Below, in pieces: positions 46,234 through 54,686 of a stretch of 64,000 bases of DNA. The stretch spans positions 54,134-118,133 of the forward strand of contig VEQL01000006.1 in the NCBI GenBank assembly GCA_018883245.1, written 5' to 3'. The stretch is from Chthoniobacterales bacterium. Its GTDB lineage: Bacteria; Verrucomicrobiota; Verrucomicrobiia; Chthoniobacterales; JACTMZ01. Within the stretch, counting starts at the first letter, position 1; each line of letters opens with the position of its first letter. Made by a program: the position numbers and the translations under genes. A model generated the notes under the pieces. That model worked only from the letters and a program-made list of their open reading frames with translations. It had not been told where the DNA came from and did no database searches.

Positions 46234-46323
46234 TCAGCAGTGCCGGAAGTTGGCCTGCGGGTTGAGCGCTTGCTGAACAAACATCACTTTCTGGTCCATC
46301 TTTTGGGTCTCTTTCCAAGGCAT
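46234..46323 (-). pseudogene. N-terminal remnant of an IS481-family transposase
   Basis: Reading the minus strand from 46323 gives MPWKETQKMDQKVMFVQQAL followed by NPQANFRHC and a stop, 29 residues. The MPWKET...MDQ..F beginning is typical of IS481-family transposases, which are normally over 300 residues with a DDE catalytic domain that is absent here. It lies 38 bases from a repeat pair resembling the end of the same IS. Confidence 0.6.
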
Positions 46324-46361
46324 GAACCGATGCTCATCACATCGGCCATCAGCCGAAAAGT

Positions 46362-46406
46362 GTTACCCATGTCTTGAACCTATTCCGTTACCTATGTTTT
46401 GAACCT
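46362..46406. repeat. direct repeat pair resembling an IS end
   Basis: GTTACCCATGTCTTGAACCT (46362-46381) and GTTACCTATGTTTTGAACCT (46387-46406) match at 18 of 20 positions. TGTTACC-type ends are found on IS481-family elements, and the position just upstream of the transposase remnant fits one surviving end of such an element. Confidence 0.55.
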
Positions 46407-46580
46407 GGACCGTGAGGATCGGATGCAGAGGATCAATGGCCTGCATACAAAACCCCTCGGTGTTCTTGCGTAAGTCCTCCATGCCGAAGCATTCACGGGG
46501 AAGCGCCTCAATTATAGGAAGCGCCGACAGAATTATTGCTGCTTTTGCAGAAGAAATGCGCCTTAGGACGGCCTGCCGGG

Positions 46581-47291
46581 TCAGCGAAGCCGGCGGCGCA
46601 GCGCATAACCGCTGAGGCCAAGTGCGCTCAAAACAAGCATTGCGTAGGTGGAGGGTTCGGGGATCACATCAGCCGAGAATTGTGGGACGTAGCTGGCGGT
46701 GGTCGCCTCAGTGCTGAAAAAATTGTTCGCCGAGGTTCCGGTTGAGTTGGTTGGCCGCGTGAGCGCAATCGTTGCGGTGCGGCTGCCGCTATTGAGCGCG
46801 TCGAGAAGAGATGTCTCGGCAGCGCCGGTAAAGACAAGGTTGTAGGCGGTGTTTGCGGTGAAGGAGAAGTTTGTAAAACTGCCAATCAAGCTGGCATTGG
46901 CCTGTGTGGTAAAGCCGAACCCGCTGGTGTTGTTGCCCGGGGCATTGTTCCAAGTGATGGTGTTCTCGCTCCACGTGCTGCTGTCGATCCCCGCCAATAG
47001 GTAGAATTCGACGGTATAACCGGTGGTGGTGTTCGCAGCCGTGAGGGTGAGCTTGGTATTTCCCGCGGTGAGGGTCTGCAAGGACGATGCGTCAAGTTTG
47101 AGCCAAGATTTATAGTAAACATTGGTTCTATTGTAGACGCCAAAGCCCGTCGCGCTCCCATAATTGTTTGTAGGGGCATTTTGTTGGATTGTTGCATCGT
47201 CGGTAATCGGAACGATAATCGCTTGGGAAAAAGCCTGCGTGGCAGTGACTGCCAACACGAGCACGGATAAAACGGCGTTCTTAATGTTCAT
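46581..47291 (-). CDS. PEP-CTERM sorted DNRLRE/CBM96-type protein
   Basis: A 236-residue exported protein with signal peptide MNIKNAVLSVLVLAVTATQA. It has a single DNRLRE-like beta-sandwich with ITDDATIQQNAPTNNYG, KSWLKLD, and TITWNNAPGNNTSG. The C-terminus is a complete PEP-CTERM tag: VPEP-like VIPEPSTYAMLV, a hydrophobic helix, and RRRLR. PEP-CTERM proteins are processed by exosortase in EPS-producing bacteria; no exosortase gene is in the window. ATG at 47291 is the start. Confidence 0.88.
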   Translation of the reverse strand: MNIKNAVLSVLVLAVTATQAFSQAIIVPITDDATIQQNAPTNNYGSATGFGVYNRTNVYYKSWLKLDASSLQTLTAGNTKLTLTAANTTTGYTVEFYLLAGIDSSTWSENTITWNNAPGNNTSGFGFTTQANASLIGSFTNFSFTANTAYNLVFTGAAETSLLDALNSGSRTATIALTRPTNSTGTSANNFFSTEATTASYVPQFSADVIPEPSTYAMLVLSALGLSGYALRRRLR

Positions 47292-47543
47292 GGGTAGAGG
47301 GTGTTGTTTATGTTGATTTGCCCAAGAAGCGGACGAATTGCGCATCTGCCTCTTTGATGCACCTAGTGCATCAACCAAGCGCCTCTCGGTCGCCAATGAT
47401 TCATTCGTGATATTGATTACTTGTCGGGTGGGTTTGACTAATGCAGCCCCATGAGATGCCAACGGCGCCGCCATCTTGCGCAGGAATTTGGCTTGGCAGA
47501 CGCGGCCACGGTTGTCTCCGGAGCCGGCGACAGCGGGGGCTTT

Positions 47544-48221
47544 TTATCGCGCGGGTCGCCGGCCGATGCCGTCGAGGATAAGCTCCGCGCTCCACTGAAT
47601 GGCTCTCCGCATCACCGTCGGGTCCGACACGTCAACGCCGACCGTGCGGGCAAGGGTGTGGCGGTTGGAATAATACACGAGGCACAGGCCGATCAGGCTG
47701 ACCAGCACCTGGCGCGCATCGAGTCCGCGGCGGAAACTCCCCTCGGCCACGCCCGCATCGAGCAGGGCCTGCAAATGGGCGAGCATCGGGCTTTTGCTCA
47801 CGGCCGGTCCGGTCTTGCCTATGTGGGTGCCGCGCTGGAGATTTTCCCAAAGCAGGAGGCGGACGAATTCCGGATGGCTGCGCAGGAACTCGAAGTTGAG
47901 TCCGACGAGATCGCGCATCGCTTTGCGCGGGTTGCCGTGTGTCTTGCGTGGGGCGAAAAACTTCTCTTCGTTGGCTCGTAGTTGCTCATAGGCCTGCTCG
48001 AGCACCGCGCTGTAGATGCCTTCCTTGCTGCCGAAGTAGTGGTAGACCATCCGTTTGTTCACCCCTGCGGCCTCCACGATCTCGTCGACGGCAACGCCGT
48101 CATAGCCGCGGTCGGCGAAGAGATTGAGAGCGGCGCCAAGCAACCGGTCCCTCACGCGTTGCGGGCGTGTTTTTTTGCCGCCACGCGGGGACGGACGTTT
48201 GGTGGTGTTGCGACGGTCCAT
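47544..48221 (-). CDS. TetR/AcrR-family transcriptional regulator
   Basis: A 225-residue regulator with a basic N-terminal extension (RPSPRGGKKTRPQR), a TetR HTH (LLGAALNLFADRGYDGVAVD, then the recognition segment AGVNKRMVYHYFGSKEG) and an all-helical C-terminal ligand domain. ATG at 48221. It is divergent from the epimerase-aldolase-serine dehydratase operon, with 193 bases between start codons, and is the obvious candidate to control it. Confidence 0.9.
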   Translation of the reverse strand: MDRRNTTKRPSPRGGKKTRPQRVRDRLLGAALNLFADRGYDGVAVDEIVEAAGVNKRMVYHYFGSKEGIYSAVLEQAYEQLRANEEKFFAPRKTHGNPRKAMRDLVGLNFEFLRSHPEFVRLLLWENLQRGTHIGKTGPAVSKSPMLAHLQALLDAGVAEGSFRRGLDARQVLVSLIGLCLVYYSNRHTLARTVGVDVSDPTVMRRAIQWSAELILDGIGRRPAR

Positions 48222-48414
48222 GGGTGTTTTTTTATCCTTGGGCGGGGGACCGATCGACGAATTTTTGTTCCGGGAAGCTGAGAGGGGTGTCCGCCTCGGT
48301 TCGCCCGCTCGGCCGTTCCCTTGTCCCCAAGCTCCCGCCTCAACTTTCCCCAACGATCTTCCGTGACGATTTGCCGCTTGACCAAAGTAACCAAACGGTG
48401 AAGTGTGCCGTCTT

Positions 48415-49449
48415 ATGAATTCCCCGCTCCCTTGCGAAGCCTCGCGCATCGACGAATTTCTGTCCGAGCCTTCCGCGTCCGCCATTCGTGCAGCCGCATC
48501 CCTGGAGGGGCCGGTTGGTGTGCTTGGAGCCGGAGGTAAGATGGGGCTGCACATGGCAGCCATGCTGCGGCGTGCACTCGACGGGGCGGGGCGGCGCGAG
48601 GTTCCGGTGGTCGCGGTCTCGCGTTTCGGGTCGCCCGAAGCGCGCGACGCGTTCACCCGCTTCGGGGTGGAGACGGTTTCCGCCGATTTGCTGGATGACG
48701 CGGCCCTGTCCACCTTGCCGGATTTTCGCGCAGTTTATTTCATGGCCGGCATCAAGTTCGGCACCTCCGAACAACCGGGCGCCCTGCGCCGTTTCAACGA
48801 GGAAATGCCGGCCAAAGTGGCAGCGAGGTTTCCCGCGTCACGCATCGTCGCGTTTTCCAGCGGATGCGTGTATCCCTTTGTCGCCATCGAATCCGGCGGC
48901 AGCCGCGAGGAGGATCCCGTATCGCCGCAAGGCGACTATGCCGTGTCTTGTGCGGGGCGAGAGAACGCGTTTGTCGAGGCCTCGGCATGCCGCGGGACGC
49001 CCGTGGTGCTCATCCGCCTCAACTATGCCGTGGAGTTCCGATACGGCGTGTTGGTCGATATTGCCCAGAGGGTCATGGCCGGCGAGCCGTTGGATGTGAC
49101 GATGGGACATGTCAATGTCATCTGGCAGCGGGATGCGGTGGACCACATCCTGCGGTCGATTGTTTTGACGGCCAGTCCCGCCGCGGTGCTCAACGTGACC
49201 GGTCTCCCCATTGTCAGGGTGCGGGACTTGGCGGCGCGGTTCGGAAAAATCTTCGGGCGTGAACCGCTGCTCACGGGGGCCGAGGAGTCCACCGCATGGC
49301 TCAACAACCCCGGCAAGGCCTTCTCGCTTTTCGGCGAGCCGCAAGTCGGCATCGACCAGGCTGTCGAATGGACCGCGGCTTGGCTGAAGTCCGGCGGCGA
49401 GACCATCGGCAAGCCGACCAAGTTCGAACGCCGCGACGGCAAATACTGA
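48415..49449 (+). CDS. NAD-dependent epimerase/dehydratase-family protein
   Basis: A 344-residue Rossmann protein. The NAD loop is GVLGAGGKMGLHMA, closer to GxGGxxG short-chain patterns than to classic sugar epimerases. SSGCVYPF and a later YAVSCAGRE stand in place of the usual S...YxxxK triad, since the lysine is replaced by Gly-Arg-Glu. The C-terminal part has NVTGLPIVRVRDLAARFG. First gene of a five-gene operon. The altered active site makes true epimerase chemistry uncertain. Confidence 0.8.
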   Translation: MNSPLPCEASRIDEFLSEPSASAIRAAASLEGPVGVLGAGGKMGLHMAAMLRRALDGAGRREVPVVAVSRFGSPEARDAFTRFGVETVSADLLDDAALSTLPDFRAVYFMAGIKFGTSEQPGALRRFNEEMPAKVAARFPASRIVAFSSGCVYPFVAIESGGSREEDPVSPQGDYAVSCAGRENAFVEASACRGTPVVLIRLNYAVEFRYGVLVDIAQRVMAGEPLDVTMGHVNVIWQRDAVDHILRSIVLTASPAAVLNVTGLPIVRVRDLAARFGKIFGREPLLTGAEESTAWLNNPGKAFSLFGEPQVGIDQAVEWTAAWLKSGGETIGKPTKFERRDGKY

Positions 49450-49461
49450 ATTCTGCTTTCT

Positions 49462-50517
49462 ATGGAAACGAAGATGATCCGCAAGCTCCTGGCTGAAGGT
49501 CAGGTCATTCCGGCCCAACCGCTGGCCCTCGACACCCGGCGGCGATTGAGCGAGAAGCACCAGCGCGCCATCAGCCGCTACTATTTGGAGGCTGGTGCCG
49601 GGGGGCTGGCTGTCGGTGTGCATTCGACCCAGTTCGAGATCCGCGAACCGCAACACGGCTTGTTCGAACCGGTGTTGGCTTTGGCCTCGGAGGAAATCGA
49701 CCGCCACGTCGCGCGCACCGGCCGGCCGGTGTTGAAGATCGCCGGTTTGTGCGGGAACACATCGCAGGCTGTGGCCGAGGCCGGCTTGGCCGCGCGCCTG
49801 GGCTACCACGCGGGATTGCTCAGCCTTGCCGCGATGAAAGAGGCCACGCTCGATGAGTTGGTCGACCATTGCGCCGAGGTGGCTCGGCATTTCCCCGTGG
49901 TTGGTTTCTACCTCCAGCCAGCGGCGGGAGGCCTCATTCTTCCTTCGGCATTCTGGCGGCGTTTCGCCGAAATCGATAATGTGGTGGCCATCAAGATGGC
50001 ACCGTTCAACCGATACCAGACGATCGACGTGGTGCGCGCGGTCATCGAGGCCGGCCGCGACGACATCGCGCTCTACACTGGCAACGACGACTCGATCGTC
50101 ACCGATTTGCTTACCCCGTGGGTTTTCCCGCATCGCGGCCGCCTCGTGCATCGCCACATCGCCGGCGGCCTGCTCGGACACTGGGGGGTTTGGACCCGGC
50201 GGGCCGTCGATCAGTTGGAGCGCATCAAGGCGGCGCGCGACGGGAAGCAAATTTCCGCCGAATGGCTTGCCGAAGCGGTGGCCGTGACCGACATGAACGC
50301 GGCGCTGTTCGATGCCGCCAACAAATTCCACGGCTGCATACCCGGCATTCTCGAAGTGCTGCGGCGTCAAGGCTTGGCGCCGTCGATCTGCTGCCTCAAC
50401 CCGAAGGAAACATTGTCGCCCGGGCAAGCCGAGGAACTCGACCGCGTGATCGCCGCATACCCTCACTTGGTCGATGACGATTTCGTTGCGGCCAATCTGG
50501 ACCGCTGGCTATCCTGA
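49462..50517 (+). CDS. dihydrodipicolinate synthase-family aldolase
   Basis: A 351-residue TIM-barrel protein of the DapA/N-acetylneuraminate lyase superfamily. It shows GGLAVGVHSTQFEIR near the N-terminus, the barrel segment VVGFYLQPAAGG, and VVAIKMAPF, where the lysine is a candidate Schiff-base residue. The family cleaves or forms pyruvate-derived 4-hydroxy-2-keto acids. In operon with the epimerase (12 bases upstream) and sdaAB (11 bases downstream). Confidence 0.85.
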   Translation: METKMIRKLLAEGQVIPAQPLALDTRRRLSEKHQRAISRYYLEAGAGGLAVGVHSTQFEIREPQHGLFEPVLALASEEIDRHVARTGRPVLKIAGLCGNTSQAVAEAGLAARLGYHAGLLSLAAMKEATLDELVDHCAEVARHFPVVGFYLQPAAGGLILPSAFWRRFAEIDNVVAIKMAPFNRYQTIDVVRAVIEAGRDDIALYTGNDDSIVTDLLTPWVFPHRGRLVHRHIAGGLLGHWGVWTRRAVDQLERIKAARDGKQISAEWLAEAVAVTDMNAALFDAANKFHGCIPGILEVLRRQGLAPSICCLNPKETLSPGQAEELDRVIAAYPHLVDDDFVAANLDRWLS

Positions 50518-50528
50518 GACTGATCGCT

Positions 50529-51203
50529 ATGGGCTTGTCCGTCTTCGAAATCATCGGACCTGTCATGACCGGACCTTCAAGTTCTCACACCGCAGGAGCC
50601 TGCCGCATCGGATGGGCTGCGCGCCAAGTCCTCGGCGAAGCACCGTGTCGCGCCGAGATCGGGCTGCATGGTTCATTTGCCGCCACCGGCGACGGGCATG
50701 GAACAAAGGAAGCCCTTGCAGCTGGGTTGCTCGGATTCGCCCCCGACGACGAGCGATTGCCTCGCGCTCTCGAATTGGCCCCGTCGGCCGGCCTGCAGAT
50801 TGTTTTCCGCGAGGTGGACCTCGGGGCCGAGGCGCACCCCAACAGCGCGGACCTCTCGCTGGAGGGATCAACGCGGCGGGAAAAAATCACCGGCAGCTCC
50901 ACCGGCGGCGGCGCGGTTTTGGTCACGGCCATCGACGGACACGATCTGCACTTGACTGGTCGCCTTGATACGCTCCTCCTCTGGCACAACGACACGCCCG
51001 GTTTCCTCGCACGCATCACCGCGCTGCTGGCTTGCGTGGAAATTAATGTCGCGACCATCCGCACCAGCCGCACCGAGCGCGGCGAGGGGGCGCTTACTGC
51101 AGTGGAGATCGACGGCCGCTTTCCGCAAACGCTCCTGGCCCTTCTCGATCATGTGCCCTCCGTTCAGCGTCATGCTGTCCTCCCGGTTCTGCCGGGTTAT
51201 TGA
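50529..51203 (+). CDS. sdaAB: L-serine ammonia-lyase, iron-sulfur-dependent, beta subunit
   Basis: A 224-residue subunit with the SDH_beta signature GPVMTGPSSSHTAGA, a TGSSTGGGAVLV segment and a C-terminal ACT domain (TPGFLARITALLACVEINVATI). With the alpha subunit it deaminates L-serine to pyruvate and ammonia through a [4Fe-4S] cluster. The two subunits are fused in E. coli SdaA but separate in Bacillus and here. Confidence 0.95.
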   Translation: MGLSVFEIIGPVMTGPSSSHTAGACRIGWAARQVLGEAPCRAEIGLHGSFAATGDGHGTKEALAAGLLGFAPDDERLPRALELAPSAGLQIVFREVDLGAEAHPNSADLSLEGSTRREKITGSSTGGGAVLVTAIDGHDLHLTGRLDTLLLWHNDTPGFLARITALLACVEINVATIRTSRTERGEGALTAVEIDGRFPQTLLALLDHVPSVQRHAVLPVLPGY

Positions 51204-51207
51204 GCAC

Positions 51208-52107
51208 ATGGACTACCAGTTCAAAACCTCCAGCGAGCTTCTTGATCTGTGCGCCCGGCACGCCGCGTCGGTCGCCGAGATCACCATCCGTGCCGAGGTC
51301 GAATTGTCCGGCGTTCCGCGGCAGGAAATTATCCTCCGCATGGAGGAATATTATGGCCGCATGAAGGAGTCGGTGCATCGCGGCTTGTCCATCACGGAGC
51401 GCAGCCGCAGCGGCTTGTCCGGGGGAGACTCGAAAAAAGTCCTCGAGCACAGCGAGGGTCCGGCGGTCAGCGCGTTGGGGTCGGTCTTCGAGCGCTCTAT
51501 CGCTTACGCTCTCGCCGTGCTCGAGACCAATGCGGCATTCGGTCGCATCGTGGCTACGCCAACCGCCGGCAGTGCCGGTATTTGCCCCGCCTGCCTTCTC
51601 ACTTGGCAAGAGCAACGCGGGGCAAGCGATGCAGCGACTGCGCTCGGGCTGTTCACCGCCGCGGGGATCGGCCGCATCATCGGGCATGGTGCCTGCTTTT
51701 CCGGTGCGCAGGGCGGATGCCAGGCCGAGGTGGGCAGCGCTTCGAGCATGGCAGCGGCAGCCATTTGCGAACTCGACGGGGGATCTCCGGAACAGACCGT
51801 CAACGCGGCTGCCCTTGCGCTGCAAAACACCCTCGGCCTGATCTGCGATCCGATCGGCGGCTATGTCGAGGCGCCCTGTATGATGCGCAACGGACTCTTC
51901 GGTCTGCACGCCTTCGGTGCCGCGGCCGTGTCACTAAGCGGGGTAAGCAGCATCGTGCCCTATGACGAAGTGGTCGGCGCGTTGCGCGAGGTCGGGCGCC
52001 ACATGCCCCGCATCTACAAGGAAACCTCGAAAGGAGGCCTGGCCACAACGCCGACCGGACTGAAATTCCGTCCGGGCAAACTCCCGCCGGTCTCCCCGAA
52101 ATTGTGA
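51208..52107 (+). CDS. sdaAA: L-serine ammonia-lyase, iron-sulfur-dependent, alpha subunit
   Basis: A 299-residue catalytic subunit. Cluster region and signature are visible: ATPTAGSAGICPACLLTWQ, then GHGACFSGAQGGCQAEVGSA and ICDPIGGYVEAPC. ATG at 51208, four bases after the sdaAB stop. It overlaps the M20 deacylase start (GTGA). Confidence 0.95.
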   Translation: MDYQFKTSSELLDLCARHAASVAEITIRAEVELSGVPRQEIILRMEEYYGRMKESVHRGLSITERSRSGLSGGDSKKVLEHSEGPAVSALGSVFERSIAYALAVLETNAAFGRIVATPTAGSAGICPACLLTWQEQRGASDAATALGLFTAAGIGRIIGHGACFSGAQGGCQAEVGSASSMAAAAICELDGGSPEQTVNAAALALQNTLGLICDPIGGYVEAPCMMRNGLFGLHAFGAAAVSLSGVSSIVPYDEVVGALREVGRHMPRIYKETSKGGLATTPTGLKFRPGKLPPVSPKL

Positions 52108-53243
52108 AACCGCGCCCGCCGATGCCGTCGGCGCCCGAACTTTTGGCGCAATTGGTTCGCTGCCCCAGCACCGGCGGTCCGGACGGGCACGGCGAAGCAG
52201 GCATGGTCGCGTTGCTGGCCGCCCTGCTCGAGCCTTGGGCCGATGATATCGCCATCACTGAACCTGCTCCCGGTCGCCCTAATCTCGTGGCCCGTTTCGA
52301 CGGGTGCGACCGGACGAAGTCGTATGCCTTGGAAGCGCACAGCGACACGGTGGGAGTTGCTGGAATGTCCGTCGATCCGTTCGGCGCGGAAGTGCGCGGC
52401 GGCAAACTCCACGGACGCGGGGCCTGTGACACCAAGGGGCCTATGACATCGATGATCCTTGCGCTGCTGTGTCATTTGCGCGACCACGGACGTCCTCGGG
52501 TGACGTGGTATTTCGTCTCCACATGCGACGAGGAGCTCGGCGGACTCGGGGCACGGCATTTGGCGTCGTCGGGATTCCGCTGCAACGGCATGATCGTCGG
52601 CGAGCCGACGAATTTGCGTCCGGTCGCGGCGCACAAGGGCGCGGTGCGCCATCGCATTACGGTCGAAGGTGTCGCGGCGCACAGCTCGACGCCAGAGCGC
52701 GGTGCCAACGCCATCCATGCCGCGGCGGAATTCATCGTGGAGACCGAACGGGCGGTGGCGGGTTCCGGTAGTCCCGAGCCAACGGCGGAACCCGGGCCTC
52801 CAACCTTCAGCGCGGGAATCATCCAAGGCGGGGATCAGGTCAACCGTGTTCCTTCGCGCGCCGTTGTCGAGACGGACCTCCGTTTGCCCCCGGGAATGGA
52901 TGTTGCCGCAGCGGAGCGGATACTCGAGCAGTCCGCGGCCGCCGTTTGTGCGCGCCGATCGCGGATCGCCATCTTGCGCGAGCGCACGCAGGAATACCCG
53001 CCCTTCGCGCTCGCGCCAGACAGCCCGTTCCGCAAAGTCATCGGCCGCCTGACCGCCGCGGGTTGGCATGAACCCGCGCGCTATGCCACCGATGCCGGTT
53101 TTTTTGCGTCTGCCGGGATCCCTTGCGTGGTCTTCGGTCCGGGCGATCTCGCCCGCGCCCATACGGCTGATGAATGGATCGACCTCGATGAAGTGGAGCG
53201 TGCCACCGATATGCTCGCGCAGGTTATTGCAACAGCCAGCTGA
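52104..53243 (+). CDS. M20-family amidohydrolase (ArgE/DapE-like deacylase)
   Basis: A 379-residue zinc hydrolase of the M20/ArgE-DapE group. Metal ligands fit ALEAHSDTVGV (His, Asp), GRGACDTKGP (Asp), STCDEELGGLG (catalytic Glu) and AHTADEWID (His), with GEPTNLRPV and a lid dimerisation domain between. The enzyme removes acyl groups from N-acyl amino acids or dipeptide-like amides. GTG at 52104 is coupled to sdaAA. Last gene of the operon. Confidence 0.9.
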   Translation: MKPRPPMPSAPELLAQLVRCPSTGGPDGHGEAGMVALLAALLEPWADDIAITEPAPGRPNLVARFDGCDRTKSYALEAHSDTVGVAGMSVDPFGAEVRGGKLHGRGACDTKGPMTSMILALLCHLRDHGRPRVTWYFVSTCDEELGGLGARHLASSGFRCNGMIVGEPTNLRPVAAHKGAVRHRITVEGVAAHSSTPERGANAIHAAAEFIVETERAVAGSGSPEPTAEPGPPTFSAGIIQGGDQVNRVPSRAVVETDLRLPPGMDVAAAERILEQSAAAVCARRSRIAILRERTQEYPPFALAPDSPFRKVIGRLTAAGWHEPARYATDAGFFASAGIPCVVFGPGDLARAHTADEWIDLDEVERATDMLAQVIATAS

Positions 53244-53519
53244 GCCGGATGTTCGGGAGCCGAGATCGGTTCTTGTCTCCGCATAGACAAGCCCCGCTTT
53301 TCTCTGAATCACTTTTTGCACGCCGGTGCCGGGAGCGGCTTCGCGGGTGCAAAGGTCGTGACGTTTGCCGAATCGGCGAGCTTACCGGCAAGCCTTTGCC
53401 AAGATGCATATGGTGCGTTCCTTCGTATTCTTTGGCACATCGAGACACGCGCATGCGCGCTCGTATTTGGCGTTGGCGATGTCGAAAATCGGAGAGTCGT
53501 AGATGGACGACATTGCCGG

Positions 53520-54428
53520 TCAGAGTCGGGCCGGGGCTTTGCTCTCGCGCAGGCGGTTGGCCTCTTCGAGCATGCGGATAATGGCGAGGGTCTCCGCCAC
53601 GGGAACTGGCGACACACCGGTTTTCACCATGGCTATGATGTTCTCGAGCAGCCCGGCGTAATACGGCTTGGGGTGCGCGTAGACGTCGATGAAGGTCGAC
53701 CCTTTCTCCCGGTGAATCACACCGCCGAAGCCTGTGTTGCCCTTACGGTTCCCTCGGATTGTTCCGATGCGCCCGTCGGCCCACTCGGCCGTGAGGACAT
53801 CATGATCGTCGTTGGACGCGACTGCGAACCCGCGGACCTCGGATCCCAGCGTGGCGACGAGCGCTTCGGCGGTGTGGATGCCATACCAAAAGAAACCCGG
53901 TTGGGTCGGTTCGATGGCCATCGGACCGTAAAAGTCGGCTCCGATAACGGGGCCCTTGCTTCCGTCGGCCAAGGCATCGATTAATCCCTGCGCGTAACGC
54001 AGGGCGGAGGAACTCATCAGGGGGAAGCGGTGACGTGCCGCCAATTCGAACATGGCCTCTGCATCCGACATCGAAAGGGCAAACGGCTTGTCGACAAAGA
54101 CGGGTTTCCCCGCAGGGGCAAGTTTTTCCAACTGCGTGCGGTGGACGCGGCCATCGACAGATTCGAGCAAAACAGCGTCGGCCGCCACAGCGGCATCTTC
54201 CTCGCTGCCGACAATGGTCACGCCGAACTCGTCGCGCAGTTTCCGGGTGTAGCCATCGACGCGGTCGCGGCTGAGGGCGAAGTCCTGGCTGGGAATTCCC
54301 GGATAGGCGGCCACGACCCGCGCGCCGCGCACATGATACGGGTGCGACGTATCGTGCAGCAATTTGGCGAAGGCTTCGACATGCGAGGTGTCGAGGCCGA
54401 CCATGGCGAGTTTGAGCGTGGCGGGCAT
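53520..54428 (-). CDS. Gfo/Idh/MocA-family oxidoreductase
   Basis: A 302-residue dehydrogenase-like protein with an unusual N-terminus (KLAMVGLDTSHVEAFAKLL rather than GxGxxG), followed by DAVLLESVDGR, VDKPFAL (counterpart of EKP) and the C-terminal beta domain with WYGIHTAEAL. The family oxidises or reduces sugars and cyclitols with NAD(P). ATG at 54428. It is transcribed towards the 3' end of the M20 gene. Confidence 0.85.
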   Translation of the reverse strand: MPATLKLAMVGLDTSHVEAFAKLLHDTSHPYHVRGARVVAAYPGIPSQDFALSRDRVDGYTRKLRDEFGVTIVGSEEDAAVAADAVLLESVDGRVHRTQLEKLAPAGKPVFVDKPFALSMSDAEAMFELAARHRFPLMSSSALRYAQGLIDALADGSKGPVIGADFYGPMAIEPTQPGFFWYGIHTAEALVATLGSEVRGFAVASNDDHDVLTAEWADGRIGTIRGNRKGNTGFGGVIHREKGSTFIDVYAHPKPYYAGLLENIIAMVKTGVSPVPVAETLAIIRMLEEANRLRESKAPARL

Positions 54429-54686
54429 GGTTGGCTTGCTCAGTCGCTCCTGCTGGCTATCCAAGCCGCGGTTTCCTCCATGGTTTTGCGTCCGCAGTTG
54501 GGTTCGCGCTCCAACGAGGCCAAGATATTCATCCTTCGTGCCTCTTGCGGTGACGAGATGCGGTGGCGGCCCGGGACATTGAACGCGCGCGCCGAAGGCG
54601 ATCCCTTTGTTTCGCACATTGTCCCGTGCGCAAGGGGCGCCACGCATCGCACGTTTTGAGAAATTGCTGGCACGGTATTTACCGGA

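Larger units (their letters stand above)
46138..46580. other. gap holding an IS481-type remnant
   Basis: This 443-base stretch between two DNRLRE-type genes contains the truncated transposase start at 46234-46323 and the repeat pair at 46362-46406. The remaining ~170 bases carry no recognisable gene. Confidence 0.6.

Noticed and set aside
48378..48402. TTGACC/GGTGAA imperfect inverted repeat before the epimerase gene as a TetR operator
   Set aside because: Only five of six arm positions match with a 13-base spacer; too weak to call without comparative data.
53244..53519. Possible short gene between the M20 and Gfo/Idh genes
   Set aside because: Several short frames exist on both strands, but none has a start signal, domain or conserved pattern.
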